The notes beneath the pieces are model-generated. The model was not told where the DNA came from and made no database searches. It worked only from the letters and a program-made list of their open reading frames with translations. This document shows positions 46,741-60,009 of a stretch of 64,000 nucleotides of DNA, in pieces; the stretch's first letter is position 1, and each line of letters starts with the position of its first letter. The position numbers and the translations under genes were made by a program. The stretch is from Corylus avellana. Taxonomy: Eukaryota; Streptophyta; Magnoliopsida; Fagales; Betulaceae. The stretch is taken from contig NC_081542.1 of assembly GCF_901000735.1 (NCBI RefSeq), positions 18,243,093 to 18,307,092 on the forward strand, read 5' to 3'.

Positions 46741-48599
46741 GTTTGAAGAATTCTAGGCGATTCTCTTTACACGTGACACAAATATATGTTGTAGGTTTTT
46801 TTTTTTTTTTTTTTAAAAAAAAAATTATTTAATTTAGAGTTAAATGACAACGTGTAACATGAGGAGACTCCGATCGAGTCAGTTATACCCATCAGACCAC
46901 TCGTTATCTACAGTTTTTCACTCAAGGTTTTGGACTATAATCCTTTTAAACGACTATGCACGATAGACACAAATTGGTCTATCATCTCTAATTACAAAAA
47001 TAAATTGTATAATAAAATGAAGTTATATCTATGAAAAGCAAAATTAATCCCAATTTCCCTGCTAAATGTTACTTATTTTTCTTTTTTCTTAAAATGTACT
47101 CGGTACAAATAATATATAAGTCGATGTTATATGTATTTTGAAGAAGAAAAAAAATGTATACTTATAATTTTGTTTTCAAAAAATTTAGATACATGTTATT
47201 TTATCGAATTAAATGATTGAGTTTCAGCTTTGAAGATAAAATTTTATTTATGAACATGATGATGAGTCAATAATTCTAAGAGACATGCATGGTTATATTT
47301 TAATTGAGGTTGTGATATTGAAAGCAGTAGTGATGACTTTTCATGCACATATCAATTTCTTGACTGACCAAAAATAAATCCAAGAAAAGCAAACCATGAG
47401 AAAATAAAGGAGATGCAACATTTGCTTTAAATCCAACAAAGGTTTGGAAGTTTATAATCTCAATCCAAATAATCCAACAAAGGTTTGCAAATTGCTTCTT
47501 AAATTCCACATGATGAATGTCAATAATTTCCAAGTAATAATCCTAAGTTTATCATGTAGCTAAGTTTTCTTGACCGACTAAGGATAAATCCAATAAATCC
47601 AGTCCTCTTCATGCAAATTGCTTCTTAAATTCCACGTGGACCACATAATGTCAATTTTTTGCTTTGCAAGTGATAATCAATTTAATGTTGGGATGTGACG
47701 ATATCAGTATGGAATTTCTACGTATCCACGTTCTAGATGCGGTCACAATAAATCCAAAAGAAAAATCCAATTTGGGAAATAAAGAAGATGTAATTACTGT
47801 CTACTTCGTAAGTTTCATATGGACATACAAAATTTTCCTCCTGCAAGTAAGAATCTTATAATAAGAATTATTTGGAATAATTCAACTTCCCCACATCTCA
47901 ATTATTTGGAATCATTTTCTTACTTACCTCCATATATTTTAAAGTTTCGTTGTCAATTTGTCCCATCAATTATGTTGGATAAAAACAATATATATATATA
48001 ATGACTAAATTGGTTATTTATGTGAAAAACTGGTCTCGAATATTAAAAAAAAAACAAATGATTCTCAAATATTACAGAGGGTATTATCCAAGTGACAATT
48101 AATTGGAAAGAGTCGAGTATTGTTTTTAAAGTCTAAAGTATTTATGTTACAATTTAATAAAATTTAATTATTATTTAAAACATGCAAATGTACATAAGTT
48201 GTGTAATTTATAATTTATGAAAAAGACCATATGCCCCCTCATACTATCATTTAATTGATAATGTTGCCCTCCAAACTTTTAATTTGACCGCCTCTTTCAA
48301 ACTATCAAAATATTGTTAATGTCTTCTCAAGGCTAGCAAAAAGGCAAAAATGACCCTATAGATTTTTTAATAAGACAAAAAATATCTTATAAATTTGAAA
48401 AAAGAAAAAAAAAATATATTTTTTTCATTTTTTTAAAGAACGTAAATTTATTTTTTAAAAATAAAAACGAAAAAAGGAAATTTTTTATTTTTTAAATGAA
48501 AATTATTAATTTTTATAAAACAGAAATTTGTATTAAAAAAACGAAATTTATAAAATAAAAGTTTTTTAAAAAAAAACAAAAAACGAAAATTTTTAATTT
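46741..48599. repeat. RLP F 5' spacer with eroded Mutator-like element
   Basis: 47200-47840 is a spacer block with the CACGTGG core at 47633-47639. About 48230-48600 is a decayed relative of the Mutator-like element at 23248 ('atgccccctcatactatc' start, poly-A/T core), without a recognisable right end. No gene is seen. Confidence 0.55.
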
Positions 48600-50589
48600 T
48601 TTATGGAAAACGAAATTTTATTTGGGTTTCAGCTATATGTGATGTTATTTGAGTTTCAGGTTTGAAGACAAAATTGTACGTATATGAACATTATGAGTCA
48701 ATAATTCAAAGAGTCATTGTGAATATATTTTACTTGTGGTTGTGATAATGAAAGCATTGATGACTTTTCATGCACATGTCCAATTTCTTGACTGACCAAA
48801 AATAAATCCAAGAAAATAAAGGAGATGTAACATTTGCTATAAATCCAACAAAAGTTTGGAAGTTTATAATCTGAATCCGAAGAATCTACCATTTGCAAAT
48901 TGCCTCTTAAATTCCACATGTGATGCATGCATGTCAATAATTTCCAAGTGACAATCCTAAGTTTATCATGTAGCTAAGTTTTTATTGACCGACTATGAAT
49001 AAATCCAATAAATCCAAGTCCTCTTCATGCAAATTGCTTCTTAAATTCCACGTGGACCACATGATGTCAATTTTTTTTTTTTTGTTTTTTTGCAATGGAA
49101 TTTCTGGATATCCACTCCCTTCATTCATTCACAATAAATCCAAAAGAAAAATCCACTTTAGGAAATAAAGAAGATGTAATTGCCGTCCACTTTGGGATTG
49201 AAAGTTTATCTCAATATGCAAAGACTTCACACTGGGGTCGTTTACACGCAAATTGCACGTAAGTTTCATATAAAAGATAGAATGTTCCTCCAGACTGTAA
49301 GTAAGGGTCCTATGATAACAAATATTTAGAATAATTCAACTTCCCCACATTAAGTACTTTTCTTTCGTAAACTATATCATTGTCTTACTTACCTCCATAT
49401 ACTTTAAAGTTTAGTTATCAATGTGTCCCATCAATTAATTAAGTTTGGATAAAAAAATTATATATAAAATGACTAAATTGGTTATTTATGTGAAAAATTG
49501 GACTGGAATATTAAAAAAACAAATCATCGTCTGGGTATAACTTGTAACCAACTGACAATTAATTGGAAAGAGTCAATTATTGTTTTTTAAAGTCTAAACT
49601 ATTTATATTACGAACAGGAGAAATTGTAATCTTCCCCAGCGATAATAACTGAAACAGAGGATTTATGAGATTTAAAGTCTAAGACAGAAAACGAGAAGTT
49701 ATAACAAATGGAGGCATTGACTTAATTTCTAATAATTGTAGTATATATTTTGATTTCTTGCTTCCGACTTCTTGGCAACTTAACATATAGCATATGTGCT
49801 TACAATTCTATGCTATGGTTATGTTGAAACTAAATTGTGCTATTTTCATTTCTTGCCCTTCATTTTTTTTTCAACATGGATTAAAGCAATTATTTAAGAG
49901 TACGTAGCATGGTCAGATTCATTCTATATTGATCTTTGCTAATAAGTTGCTTTTTTGGGTGATAATTGTATTTTACATGGAAATGCTTAAGAATGGAACT
50001 TTTGCTGGTCTACATCTAGATGCCTCCGATGCCTCGGATCTGCTTCTTTCTTTTGCCAGTTTGTCGCCACGGTAAGATCGTTGGCTCTGATACCAAATGT
50101 AATGGATTTTTCTTGTGTTTGAATGATATTTTTGGATTTTGATGTATTAGATGAATGGATGCTCATGAAATTATAGAATGCAGGTGATTTGATGATAGAA
50201 ATACTGGATAAACTTGTATTGCAATGATAAAGAACAATTTCTCCTGAAATTATAAGATATTCTTTCTTGGCCCCTTTCTGTTGATTGTTGACTGGGTTGA
50301 TTCTTATAGACCCAATCGATTACAATTGTCTAACAACGAAAACCCATAAAACTACTAACAAAATGCAAGACTACAAAAAGGACCTAATTAATAACCTAAA
50401 AGACCCATTACAAATTTACAACTAAGGGATCTACTAACATAATAGACCCATAAAAGCCCACTACCTAAGAAACCCATATTTTGTAGCTCAAGTAAATTTT
50501 TGTATTAGTTATAAAAGTTCTCTAAAGAGTATATACCATTTTCTGATGTCCAAAATTAAAAACGTACCAAAAAAAGGTGGTTTCATAAT
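48600..50589. repeat. Segmental duplication SD2, copy b (non-coding part)
   Basis: Almost identical to 25190-27140. It contains a spacer block (G-box core 49049-49055), an LLP-homolog intron relic at about 49670-50010 and an LTR. Confidence 0.85.
50084..50412 (-). mobile_element. LTR plus primer-binding site, SD2 copy
   Basis: The LTR is 50098-50412 with TGTAATGG/CCATTACA ends. The initiator-Met primer-binding site (reverse complement) is at 50084-50095. It was inherited with SD2 from the same event as 26677-27005. Confidence 0.7.
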
Positions 50590-51043
50590 CCTTATTGGAA
50601 GCAATCGCCGCAATTTTGGCATGACTTCTACATAGTTTGGGGTATAAAATGATTGTTTGATATTAAATTATGAATTTAAGTTTTGCATATCAGGACTTAA
50701 TTTGATTTCTAGTTTGCAAGCCCAACTTGAGCAGAATTAATTGGTTTGCATTTGAAAGATGAAGTCGACCAAGAATGTGATTGCTTTGGTCTAATTATTC
50801 TTACGTACGTTTTGTGAATAGCAAGTGAACCTAATTCATATACTTAAAATATCGCACATTTTCGAGCAAAATTCAAATAACAAGAAACACTTATTGATCA
50901 ATTTCATAACAATACAAATCACAAAAACACCAAAATTTTTAAATCGCCAAAACTTCATCAATTCATGAAGCTAATAACAGAAAGGAAGTAGCATGACAAC
51001 GTCAAGTAATTAAAATAAAAATACTAGTATTATTAACAAAAAT
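50590..51043. other. 454-bp segment present only in SD2 copy b
   Basis: The duplicate joins 'ggtttcataat' directly to 'aaaatgcacag' (about 27182-27190). Here about 450 bp of AT-rich, non-coding sequence lie between. It has no terminal repeats, so deletion in copy a is likelier than insertion here. Confidence 0.6.
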
Positions 51044-51630
51044 AAAATGCACAGATCGATCTCCAGCAAAAAGTTAAAATAAATAAATAAATAAAAATAT
51101 GAGCAGTCAGCATATATATATCTTCCACGGACGAAAAACGTTTTCAGGATGAAAGCTAAATTCCAGCTAGCTCGTTTATAGTACTCAGATTATCCAACAT
51201 TTTCTCTTGAAAGAAAATATGTTGTTGATGTGCCAATCCAGTAACTGTTAAGTAGTGAAAGAAAAACAATAGATAACTTTTTCTTGTTTGAAAATACTGA
51301 AAAGGAATGAGTTTTTAAAGTTGAAGCGTGCACATAATTTTCTGGATGACAATATTAGTTTCGGTAAGCTAATATTAAGAAAGATGGTAATTATAACCCT
51401 AAAATAGTTAAATCGAGAATGAGAATATAATGGTATTATATGAACAAATGGTTATTGGAAAATAAGATGCAATAAAAGAAATAATGCCTCGCACAATCGT
51501 AAAATAATTCATATATATATATATGACATTAACAAGTGAAGATTGGAGCATACATTATTAATTACAACAACATGAAAAACTTACAATACATAAATAATGC
51601 ATATTTAGAAAAGCTCCAATGCCCATAGCC
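51044..51630. repeat. RLP G 3' flank
   Basis: Non-coding and homologous to 27190-27801. No gene is seen. Confidence 0.6.
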
Positions 51631-53249
51631 TCAACTTCTCTCCAACTTGACCTTCTTTCGCAAGCGAACAATTTTGACATTAATGAACACAACAATCGTG
51701 TCTTTCAAATTATCAAAGCTTCGAAAGTAAGCTCGTCTCCATGATGATTTGATAATTCGTGTACCACAAACTCCCAAAAATCCAACAATAAACCCAGCCG
51801 CCAAGCAAATGTAGAACGAGAAGGACTCAATTTCCCTTCCATTTTTGTTGGCTACTATGTTATCACCATTTAGTGTTACTCTAGATTTAGTTTCATCCTC
51901 TGAACACTTGGTTAAAAGAGGAGACCCACAGAATAAAGAGTTATCTTCGTAGATAGAAGAGTCATTAAGTGTTTGAAGTTGATTTCCGCTTGAAATTTTT
52001 CCAAACAAGTTGTTGAATGACAAATTCAAGTGACTTAAGAAGGTCAACGAAGACATGCTTTTAGGAATATGACCATAAAGCTCATTCATTGAGAGGTCAA
52101 GTGATTCTAACATGTGTAAATTCTCAATTTTTTTCAGGAATACCTCCAAACGGATGATTCATTGATAAATTCATGTTGATCAATTTTGAGATGGTTGTAA
52201 TATTATTAGGTATTTCTCGCGATAAATTGTTACTCAAAAGGTCTAAAGAATATACTAGACCAATAATAGAACCACCATATAGATTTTCTCTTCCTTTAGA
52301 AACCAGCAGCATTTGTTCTTCATAGTCCACTCCGCCATTATCATCTCTACTCAAGTATCCTAAACATTGAGGGATTGCTCCTAAAAAGTGATTGTGTGCA
52401 AGGTCTAGGATCTAAAGTTGTGAAAGAAGACATAATTTTTGAGATATGTTCCCGTGAAACAAGTTGGACCTTAAGCTTAACCTCAATAAATATGGTAGGC
52501 TTTCTCTTACCTGTGCTGGAAGTTTTCCAGAGAATTTGTTTTGTCCAAGATCAAGGTTTCACAAGTTTCTATAGTTTCTAAAGAAAGGGGAAAACTCTCC
52601 CTCAAGTTGATTTTGGCCCAATGATAATACCTTTAGTGAACAAAGATGCCACGTTGAACTTGGAACATTGCCGGATATATTGTTATGTGCTAAGTCCAAT
52701 ATCTTTAATTGCTGTAAATCCTTCCAATGAAGGGGTAGTTTCCCTGATAGAGAATTGTTTCCCAACACAAGAACTCCCAATTCCTTTAGCATTCCAATAG
52801 AATGGGGAATCCTACCAGTAATTGAATTTGAAGAGAGGTCCAACCAAGATAACTTGGGCAATAACTCACCTATGTTTTTTGGAATAGGTTCAGAAAACTA
52901 TTATTCTTGAGACATATATCGATTAGATTGCTAGGAAAAAGTGGGAGTGGACCCTCTAAGTTGTTGGAACTCAAATCAAAATAATATGTCCTGTGCTATT
53001 GTCACAGCTAACGCCTATCCAAGTGCAACAATCATCACCAACCCAAGAAGAGAGATGACCCGATAGGTCTGCAAGACTTTCTTTGAAGCTAAGAAGTGAT
53101 TTTCTCTCCATCTCTGAGCATCTGGAAATAGGGCTTTTGGTGCATAAAACAGGTTTAATAACTTGTAGGTAGGATGCAGTTCCAAGTAGAGAGAAGAAAA
53201 AAATCAGATGGAGAGGAATAACAGACATAAAGAAGTGGGTTCTAACCAT
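51631..53249 (-). pseudogene. RLP pseudogene G, same internal deletion as C
   Basis: The signal peptide and LRRNT (52971-53249) are fused at about 52985 to a late LRR exactly as in C, reading 'SCDNSTGHIILI' and then a stop, with 'FDLSSNNLEGPL' continuing in another frame. The remaining LRRs are split among 52559-52861, 52124-52354 and 51631-52149 by frameshifts. The C-terminal 172-codon frame still shows the helix (GFIVGFLGVCGT) and tail. Unlike C, the Arg codon in MERK is intact. The shared junction proves the deletion preceded duplication. Confidence 0.9.
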
Positions 53250-55000
53250 TTTGCTAGTGAAATAGTTAGATATCTAAATGCATGTGATGCTACATGCATG
53301 GGGTTGGGGTTCGACTTTTTATTCTTGCCAATAAGGTTGGTAGAGTTAGACATGTTATGTGGCATTAAATAAATAATAAACACAACATTTATTCAATTCA
53401 AAACCATTAACTTCAGCTGTCAAAATATAATTGTATCTCAACTTGTTAAGTGGTTGTAAGAGTCCACATATTTTATTTAACATTTTGATGTGATGAAACC
53501 ACTAAGGACTTTTTAAGTATCCACTAACTTGACTCATAAATTCGCTCTCTTGATTCTCAGAGAATAAAGCCAAAAAAAATTGAAAAATAAGATGTAATTG
53601 CCGTCCCCTTTGAGTTTAAAAGTTAATCTTAGGACAAAGACTCCACGCTTGGGTCTTCTATAAAGCAAAAAATAAAAAAATTAAATTATAATTATGGTAC
53701 ATTTAAGCCTATGAATTTAAGTTATTCAATTAAACTAAGATTTTGGGTCCAACATTTTTAATTTCATCATACATCATGAATAGTACGTGACCTTTCCAAT
53801 GATGGCAAGAGGAAGTTGCAAGGAAAAGGGTGAAATTATATGTATAATGGACTATTTTATATCTAAATTGGTTGTGTTTGTGACTATTCTTTGATACCCT
53901 TTTTTTTGTACAACTTGTGAAAGGGGGAATATTCATATACTCATTGCGATTTTGACCAACTTCTCTCAATAAAATCATTTTAATTATTTTTCTTAGAGTT
54001 AAAATATTAATTGAAAAATTAAATCCATCATTTTTTATCACTTAAACTTTTATGAGAATTAGAGATTTAACGCCTACGCCCTTGACTGACTAAAAGTAAA
54101 TCCAAAGAAACATCCTCCTCTTTGGGTTGTGAAGTTTCTCTGATTGTGCAAATTAAGACTATAGAGCACCAGAAATAAAAAGTAGTTCCATATGGGCCCA
54201 TGATGTTTGTAAGTGATAATCAATGACATGGACATATGGCTTTTTTTATTGATTTGTTGAGCTTAAATTCCTCCAATAATAGTTGGGGAAGCCACGTTAT
54301 ACTGGATGGCCTGGAGTCAATTATTTCTACTGAAATTTGTAAAATATGTGAAATATTTAGTAAGTTTTTATGAAATTTGATGTATGTGCGTCCATATATA
54401 AAAACCTTTGTGGGTTTAATTATGTGAGTTTTTTTTCTCAAAACTCCCTATAATTTTAGAAACTCCCATGTACTCGTTTTACTCCATTTCTATTTAAAAA
54501 TAGAGCAAAAGGTCAATTAAAAAGAAGATGTTTTTACTATATAGAAGAATCATCTGAATGATTGAAAAAGAAGGATATGAAACGATTTTTTACAACTAAA
54601 GCATGAAAGCTCATGCATTTGCAGATTTCATTTCGTTTTCTGAAAGTCAATATTAGCTTTAGTAATGTAATATTAAGAATGATGGTTAAAATTGTAAATT
54701 AAGGCCTCGTCTTTTCTTTAGCCAAACGTTCGCTCACCCTTTGATTGCAGCACCATTAAATAGAGAATGAAAATATAATAGTAAGCAATGAGAAATGGAT
54801 TTCGGAAAATGCGACTCAATAAAAGAAATAATGGCTTGCACAATTGTAAAAATTAGTCATATATATGACTTTGACAAGTGAAGATTTGAAGCATTTTGGA
54901 TCATACATTATTACAACAACCTGAAAAACTTACGATGCATAAATTATGCATATTAAGAAAAGCTCCTAAGCCCACAGCTTCAATATTTCTCCGACTTGAC
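53250..55000. repeat. Spacer between RLP G and RLP H
   Basis: Non-coding. 53250-54470 matches the E-F spacer (42061-43140), and 54480-55000 matches the 3' flank of A and F. No gene is seen; a 103-codon minus frame at 53730-54041 has no recognisable product. Confidence 0.6.
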
Positions 55001-58000
55001 CTAACTCCTTAGTAAGCAAACAATTTTGACCATAACAAACACAACAATCTTGTCTTTCAAATTATCAAAGCTACGAAAGTAAGCTTGTCTCCATGATGTT
55101 TTGATAATCAGTGTACCACAAACTCCCCAAAATGCAACAATAAACCCAACTATCATGCTAATCCAGAACGAGAATGACTCAATTCCCCTTCCATTTTGGT
55201 TACCACCATTTGGTGTTATTTTAATATTAGTTTCATCCTTGGAACACTTGGTTGAAAGAGGAGGTCCGCAGAGTAAAGAGTTACCTTCGTAAATAGAGGA
55301 GTCACTAAGTGTTTGAAGTTGATTTCCAGTTGGAATTTTTCCAGACAAGTTGTTGAATGACAGATTCAAGTGACTTAAGAATGTCAAAGAAGACAAGCTA
55401 TCAGGGATAGGACCATAAAGCTCATTCATTGAGAGATCAAGTGACTCTAACATGTGTAAATTCTCAATTTTTTCTGGAATTCTTCCTGTCAAATGATTCA
55501 TCGATAAATTCATGCTCACCAATTTTGAAATGCTTGTTATATTATCGGGTATTTCTCCTGATAGGTTGTTTCCCGAAAGGTCTATGGAATAGACAAGATG
55601 AATAGTTGATTCATCATATAGATTTTCTCTTCCTTTAGAAACTATTGGCATTTGCTCAGTAAGGATCATAACCAGATCATCATCATAACTAAAGTTTCCT
55701 AAACATTGAGGGATTACTCCTGAAAAATTATTGTGTGCAAGGTCTATAATTTGAAGATTTGAAATAAGACATAATTGTTGAGGTATGTCCCCGTGAAACA
55801 AGTTGGATCTCAAGCTTAACCTCAATAATTGTGGTAGACTTCCTCCAATCCATACTGGAAGTTTTCCAGAAAATTTGTTTCCTCCAAGATCAAGGCTCGT
55901 CAAGTTTCCATAGTTTCTAAAGAAAGAGAGAATCTCTCCTTCAAGATGATTTTGGCGCAAGGATAAGTGTGCTAATGAACTCAGATGTCGCATTGAACTT
56001 GGAACATTTCCAAATATATTGTTTTCTGCTAGGTCCAACACCAATAACTGTTGCAAATCCTTCCAATGAGGGGGGAGTTTCCCAGACAGGGAATTGTTTC
56101 TCAAAATAAGAAAGCTCAATTCCTTTAACATTCCAATAGAATAAGGAATTCTGCCAGTAATTGAATTTGAAGAGAGGTCAATCGAAGACAACTTGGGCAA
56201 TAACTGACCTATGTTTTCACTAATAGGTCCGGAAAACAAATTATTTTGGAGAAATATGGAGCTCAGATTACTACGAAAAAGTGGAAGTGGGCCTTCTAAC
56301 TTGTTGGAACTCAAATCAAAATAAGATGCCGAAGGGTGAAATTGAAAATATGGTACCTGCCCCCGTAATTTGTTACCAGTTAGACTCCAAGAGACAACAT
56401 TTGGGCAGGACTTCCAAAGGCCATCCGGAATGGTGTCGGAAATGCTAACATTGTCGAGTCCAAGAAAATTGAGGTCATTTTGTGTTTCTAGCCACGCTGG
56501 AAAGTTTGGGCCAATCTGCATGTTTGCTAATTTAATTTTGGTCAGCTTAAAAGGAGGAACCCAATCGTGTTTGACATCTAAAATCAATGTCCATTTCGTA
56601 GACAAGTAGAGAAATTTTAATCGGATGAGATTTTGAAAATGAGCTTCAGTTAGGACACCTTCCCAAGAATTTCCACCAAGGCTCAACAAAACAAGCATTG
56701 AGAGTTTCCCAATGCTTTTTGGAATTGTTCCGTTCATTTGATTGTATGAGAGGTGAAGTGTTTGCAATGATGACAAGTTTCCAATAGAATCTGGAATTGA
56801 ACCCGTGATGGAGCATCGAAAGAGGTCAATAGTTTTCAAATTCTTGAGTCCTTCCAACGAATGGGGCAAGTTCCCCCCAAGCAGCATATTTTTACTCAAA
56901 TTTAGATCTTCAAGGCTACTGCTAGAACATTGAGATAAGCCATCCAAGAAATCAGTTATCTCCCCACTTATGTTGGAAAATCGCAGATCTAATGTTTGCA
57001 AGTTGCAAAGGTTAGAAAATGAGTTTGGAATCTTCCCAACAAAATGGTTGTCACCTAAATTCAAGTTGCGCAAATTGTTTAGATGTCCCAAACCAACTGG
57101 AATATCACCTATAAGCCCACTAAACTCAAGTTTGATTGTTGAAAGCCCACTCATATTTGACAACCAGTGAGGTATGAAGGAGTTAAAAGAGTTGTAAGAG
57201 AGATCAATGACTGAAAGCTTTGTAAAGTTGATGGAAGAAATAGAATGAGGAAGACTGACAAGTCCACAGCCAGCTAGGTGTAACTCCCATAAGGGAGGAA
57301 GCATATTAACCGCATGAATCCAATTTGGAACTTTCTCAAGATTTACATTTCCCAAATTAAGGTACCTAAGAGAAGGAAAACCAACAAACCAATCTAGGCT
57401 TCTGACTTCCAATCCTGTAAAGGGATTGAACATGAGGAAGGTGGATGAAATTGAATTGAGATCTAGATATTGCAGCCTTGATAGATTCCCGAGATGGGGT
57501 GGAATAACTCCGGAAAAAAATGAGAAAGAGAGATTGAGATACCTTAAACTCTCCAGGGAACCAAAAAACTTTGGAATATTGATTCCATTAAAATTATTCA
57601 AGCTTAGGTCAAAGTAACTCAAATGCTTTAGATTGAGTAAAGAAGAACTTATCTTGCCTCCCAAACACGACTTGTTGTGAGCTTTTGCTATTTCATCAAC
57701 ATGACGGTCATATTCTGTTGCTACATGAAATTCATTGTCTTCATAATAAAGATCAAATTCAATCGTTGGAAATGAGTTTTTGAGGTCCAGCTTGACGACA
57801 TGTCCTGTGGTGTTGTCACAGCCAACGCCTGTCCAATTGCAGCAATCCTCACCAACCCAAGATGATAGACGACCCGATGGATCAGTGAGATCTTCTTTGA
57901 AGCTAAGAAGTGCTTCCCTCTCCACCTTTGAGCATCTGAAAATATGGCTTTTGGTGCATGAAACAGGTTTAATAAGTTGCAGGTAGGATGCAGTCCAAAG

Positions 58001-58063
58001 CAAAGAGAAGAAAAAAATCAGGAGGAGATGAACAGTAGACATGAAGTTGTGGGTGATAACCAT
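55001..58063 (-). CDS. LRR receptor-like protein (EIX-like RLP) H, intact
   Basis: A single exon of 1020 residues. It has a signal peptide (about 1-37, MVITHNFMSTVHLLLIFFFS), LRRNT ('CSKVEREALLSFKEDL', 'GEDCCNWTGVGCD'), an acidic insert before the first LRRs and continuous LRRs. The island ('EQMPIVSKGRENLYDES') comes before the last four LRRs, then 'CGPPLSTKC', a short polar stretch, a transmembrane helix at about 965-987 (GFIVAFWGVCGTL) and a 33-residue tail ([17 protein letters not shown]). There is no kinase. It is the cleanest receptor in the window, with standard length for the class. The predicted role is a plasma-membrane immune co-receptor-dependent sensor; the ligand is unknown. The tail ends earlier than in A and F (CLLRS). 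Its promoter region differs from A and F. Confidence 0.92.
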   Translation of the reverse strand: MVITHNFMSTVHLLLIFFFSLLWTASYLQLIKPVSCTKSHIFRCSKVEREALLSFKEDLTDPSGRLSSWVGEDCCNWTGVGCDNTTGHVVKLDLKNSFPTIEFDLYYEDNEFHVATEYDRHVDEIAKAHNKSCLGGKISSSLLNLKHLSYFDLSLNNFNGINIPKFFGSLESLRYLNLSFSFFSGVIPPHLGNLSRLQYLDLNSISSTFLMFNPFTGLEVRSLDWFVGFPSLRYLNLGNVNLEKVPNWIHAVNMLPPLWELHLAGCGLVSLPHSISSINFTKLSVIDLSYNSFNSFIPHWLSNMSGLSTIKLEFSGLIGDIPVGLGHLNNLRNLNLGDNHFVGKIPNSFSNLCNLQTLDLRFSNISGEITDFLDGLSQCSSSSLEDLNLSKNMLLGGNLPHSLEGLKNLKTIDLFRCSITGSIPDSIGNLSSLQTLHLSYNQMNGTIPKSIGKLSMLVLLSLGGNSWEGVLTEAHFQNLIRLKFLYLSTKWTLILDVKHDWVPPFKLTKIKLANMQIGPNFPAWLETQNDLNFLGLDNVSISDTIPDGLWKSCPNVVSWSLTGNKLRGQVPYFQFHPSASYFDLSSNKLEGPLPLFRSNLSSIFLQNNLFSGPISENIGQLLPKLSSIDLSSNSITGRIPYSIGMLKELSFLILRNNSLSGKLPPHWKDLQQLLVLDLAENNIFGNVPSSMRHLSSLAHLSLRQNHLEGEILSFFRNYGNLTSLDLGGNKFSGKLPVWIGGSLPQLLRLSLRSNLFHGDIPQQLCLISNLQIIDLAHNNFSGVIPQCLGNFSYDDDLVMILTEQMPIVSKGRENLYDESTIHLVYSIDLSGNNLSGEIPDNITSISKLVSMNLSMNHLTGRIPEKIENLHMLESLDLSMNELYGPIPDSLSSLTFLSHLNLSFNNLSGKIPTGNQLQTLSDSSIYEGNSLLCGPPLSTKCSKDETNIKITPNGGNQNGRGIESFSFWISMIVGFIVAFWGVCGTLIIKTSWRQAYFRSFDNLKDKIVVFVMVKIVCLLRS

Positions 58064-58866
58064 TCTGTGAATTCAAAATAGTTTAGACATCTAAAGTATT
58101 TATTGTTACAGATGAGAGAGGGCTAGCTTGTACTACTAGCTTCATCAACTTAGGTTCGAAGAAGGTGAGCAGTCAGACTTTGCGAGCTATAGCCAGCTGT
58201 AGTTAGACATCTAAAGTTTGAATGCAGGAGATCCAGTCAAACTTTGCGAGCTATAGCTAGCTGTCATATTTTGTGACACTAAATGCATTGAGATCCAGTA
58301 ATAAAGGTGACTTTGGAAAGTTTCAAAATTTTTTTGGATTGAAGTGTTTAGCTCTCTAACGTTTCTCTTAGAATTATAACGCCATGTTTAAGGTAACACA
58401 ATCTTCAAACTGAATGGCTAAAAGTGACTATGCACCGTAGAATTATCCATCCTTTTAGGCGCAAATGGGTCTATGAACTCCTATTCCAAAATAATTGTAT
58501 AATAATAAAATGAAGTTATATCTATGTACGTAAAGCCAAATTAATCCCAAATTCCCTGCACTCATTTTTCTTTAAATGTACTTGTTACAAATAATATATA
58601 CTATACCATAATGTAAGAGTAATGCTCTAGACTAGATATATGTACCTTCATTCTATTAGGTTGATATGATAGTATCATTAGTTATTGAATCAGTTCTCGT
58701 AAAAAAATAAAAAATTTAAGAATTGATAAACACTGCTCCATCAACCCACACTTAACTAAATATATATATGATGCTACATTGTTACCGATTAAATGGTTGA
58801 GTTTCAGCTTTCTGGAGAAAATTGAAAATTGTATATATTTTATATGAGGTCCGTGATAGTAAAAGC
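58064..58866. other. 5' region of RLP H
   Basis: 58064-58300 is unlike other RLP promoters here; it includes a short duplicated 'actttgcgagctatagc' (58176 and 58241 areas). 58430-58866 returns to the common spacer type. No gene is seen. Confidence 0.45.
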
Positions 58867-59662
58867 TGAAAATTCTAAAATGACTCCAAATAATAATCAA
58901 CCAAATACAAATATGTTATGAAAAACAAGAACACAGATATTTGGTTACGAAGAGGAAACTATTTAGAGAACTCTCTAAAATGTAAAACCTCTCCGGGGCA
59001 GCCAAACCCAGGAAATCAATCAATTATAAAAGAATAAGGATTACAAGAAGTTCACACTTACAAAACCTTTGCAATTGACACTCCCTTGCATAAGACAAGG
59101 GACCCACTTAACTTCTACCGCAGTTGCCTTTTCCAGAACATCTGACACAACATTTAACTCTAAGAGAGACTAACCCTAACGCTCAATATCTTAAACGCTC
59201 TCTTAGCACATGAAATTCTTATGTGGAATACCTTACAATTTCGTGTATAACAGCTCTCTATATATAAACTACAAGAAAACCTAGTACTAGTTGAAATAAG
59301 ATTTATCCAAATTTTCTTCTTTATCTTGCGAGACGATTTTGGCATAGCTAACTTTCGAATTTTGAAAATCTTATTTCACAAAGATTTGTAGAATTTTCTG
59401 TTAGCTTTCCAATGCCGCTGGTTTCACCTCAATCCAATTCTCGAGCCGAAAGTTATGGTCCGAATACTGATACATATGCAGGATACGAAATTTAATCAAA
59501 TCCTATTTTAACTCTAATTAAAGAATTCCGATTTGATTAAATTTAACCATATCATATCAATCTTCTAGGTCTTCTCTTGACACAACACCTCGTGTATGCA
59601 CTGCTGACGGGATTGTAGATGAATGTATTTTGTCACTAAATTTGGCAATTTAAAACCTAACA
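58867..59662. mobile_element. Solo LTR, 796 bp, with 5-bp target duplication
   Basis: It starts TGAAAATTCT and ends CCTAACA (TG...CA). It is flanked by aaagc on both sides (58862-58866 and 59663-59667). The host sequence on the two sides joins to the familiar spacer text 'gataatgaaagcagtgagg', so this is an insertion into the spacer block. A TATA-like tract lies at about 59259-59266. There is no internal region, hence solo LTR by recombination; the family is not assigned. Confidence 0.75.
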
Positions 59663-60009
59663 AAAGCAATGAGGACTTTTCATGCACATATGATACGACT
59701 GACCAAAACTAAATCCACGAGAAATAAAGGCGACTTGACCATGAGAAATAAAGGCCACGTAACTATGGGTTTCGCTTGTGTTGGCCATGGTGGGGGTTGA
59801 AAAATTAATTCTATTAATTGATAATTTACGTAGTCAAGAATTTCGGGTTTTTTGTTATCAATTTTTTATTTTTTATTTTATTTTTTTAAGTACACCAAAG
59901 TGGAAGGAAACGAAAGTTGATACACTAAAATAAGAGTTTTTGAACAATAGGAGAGTGTCTGCAAAAAGCGCGAAAGTATAAGGGAGTAAGTGAAGTTTTC
60001 CCTAAAAAG
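59663..60009. repeat. Spacer block continuation
   Basis: 59663-59765 continues the spacer block interrupted by the solo LTR. The rest is AT-rich with no gene. Confidence 0.45.
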
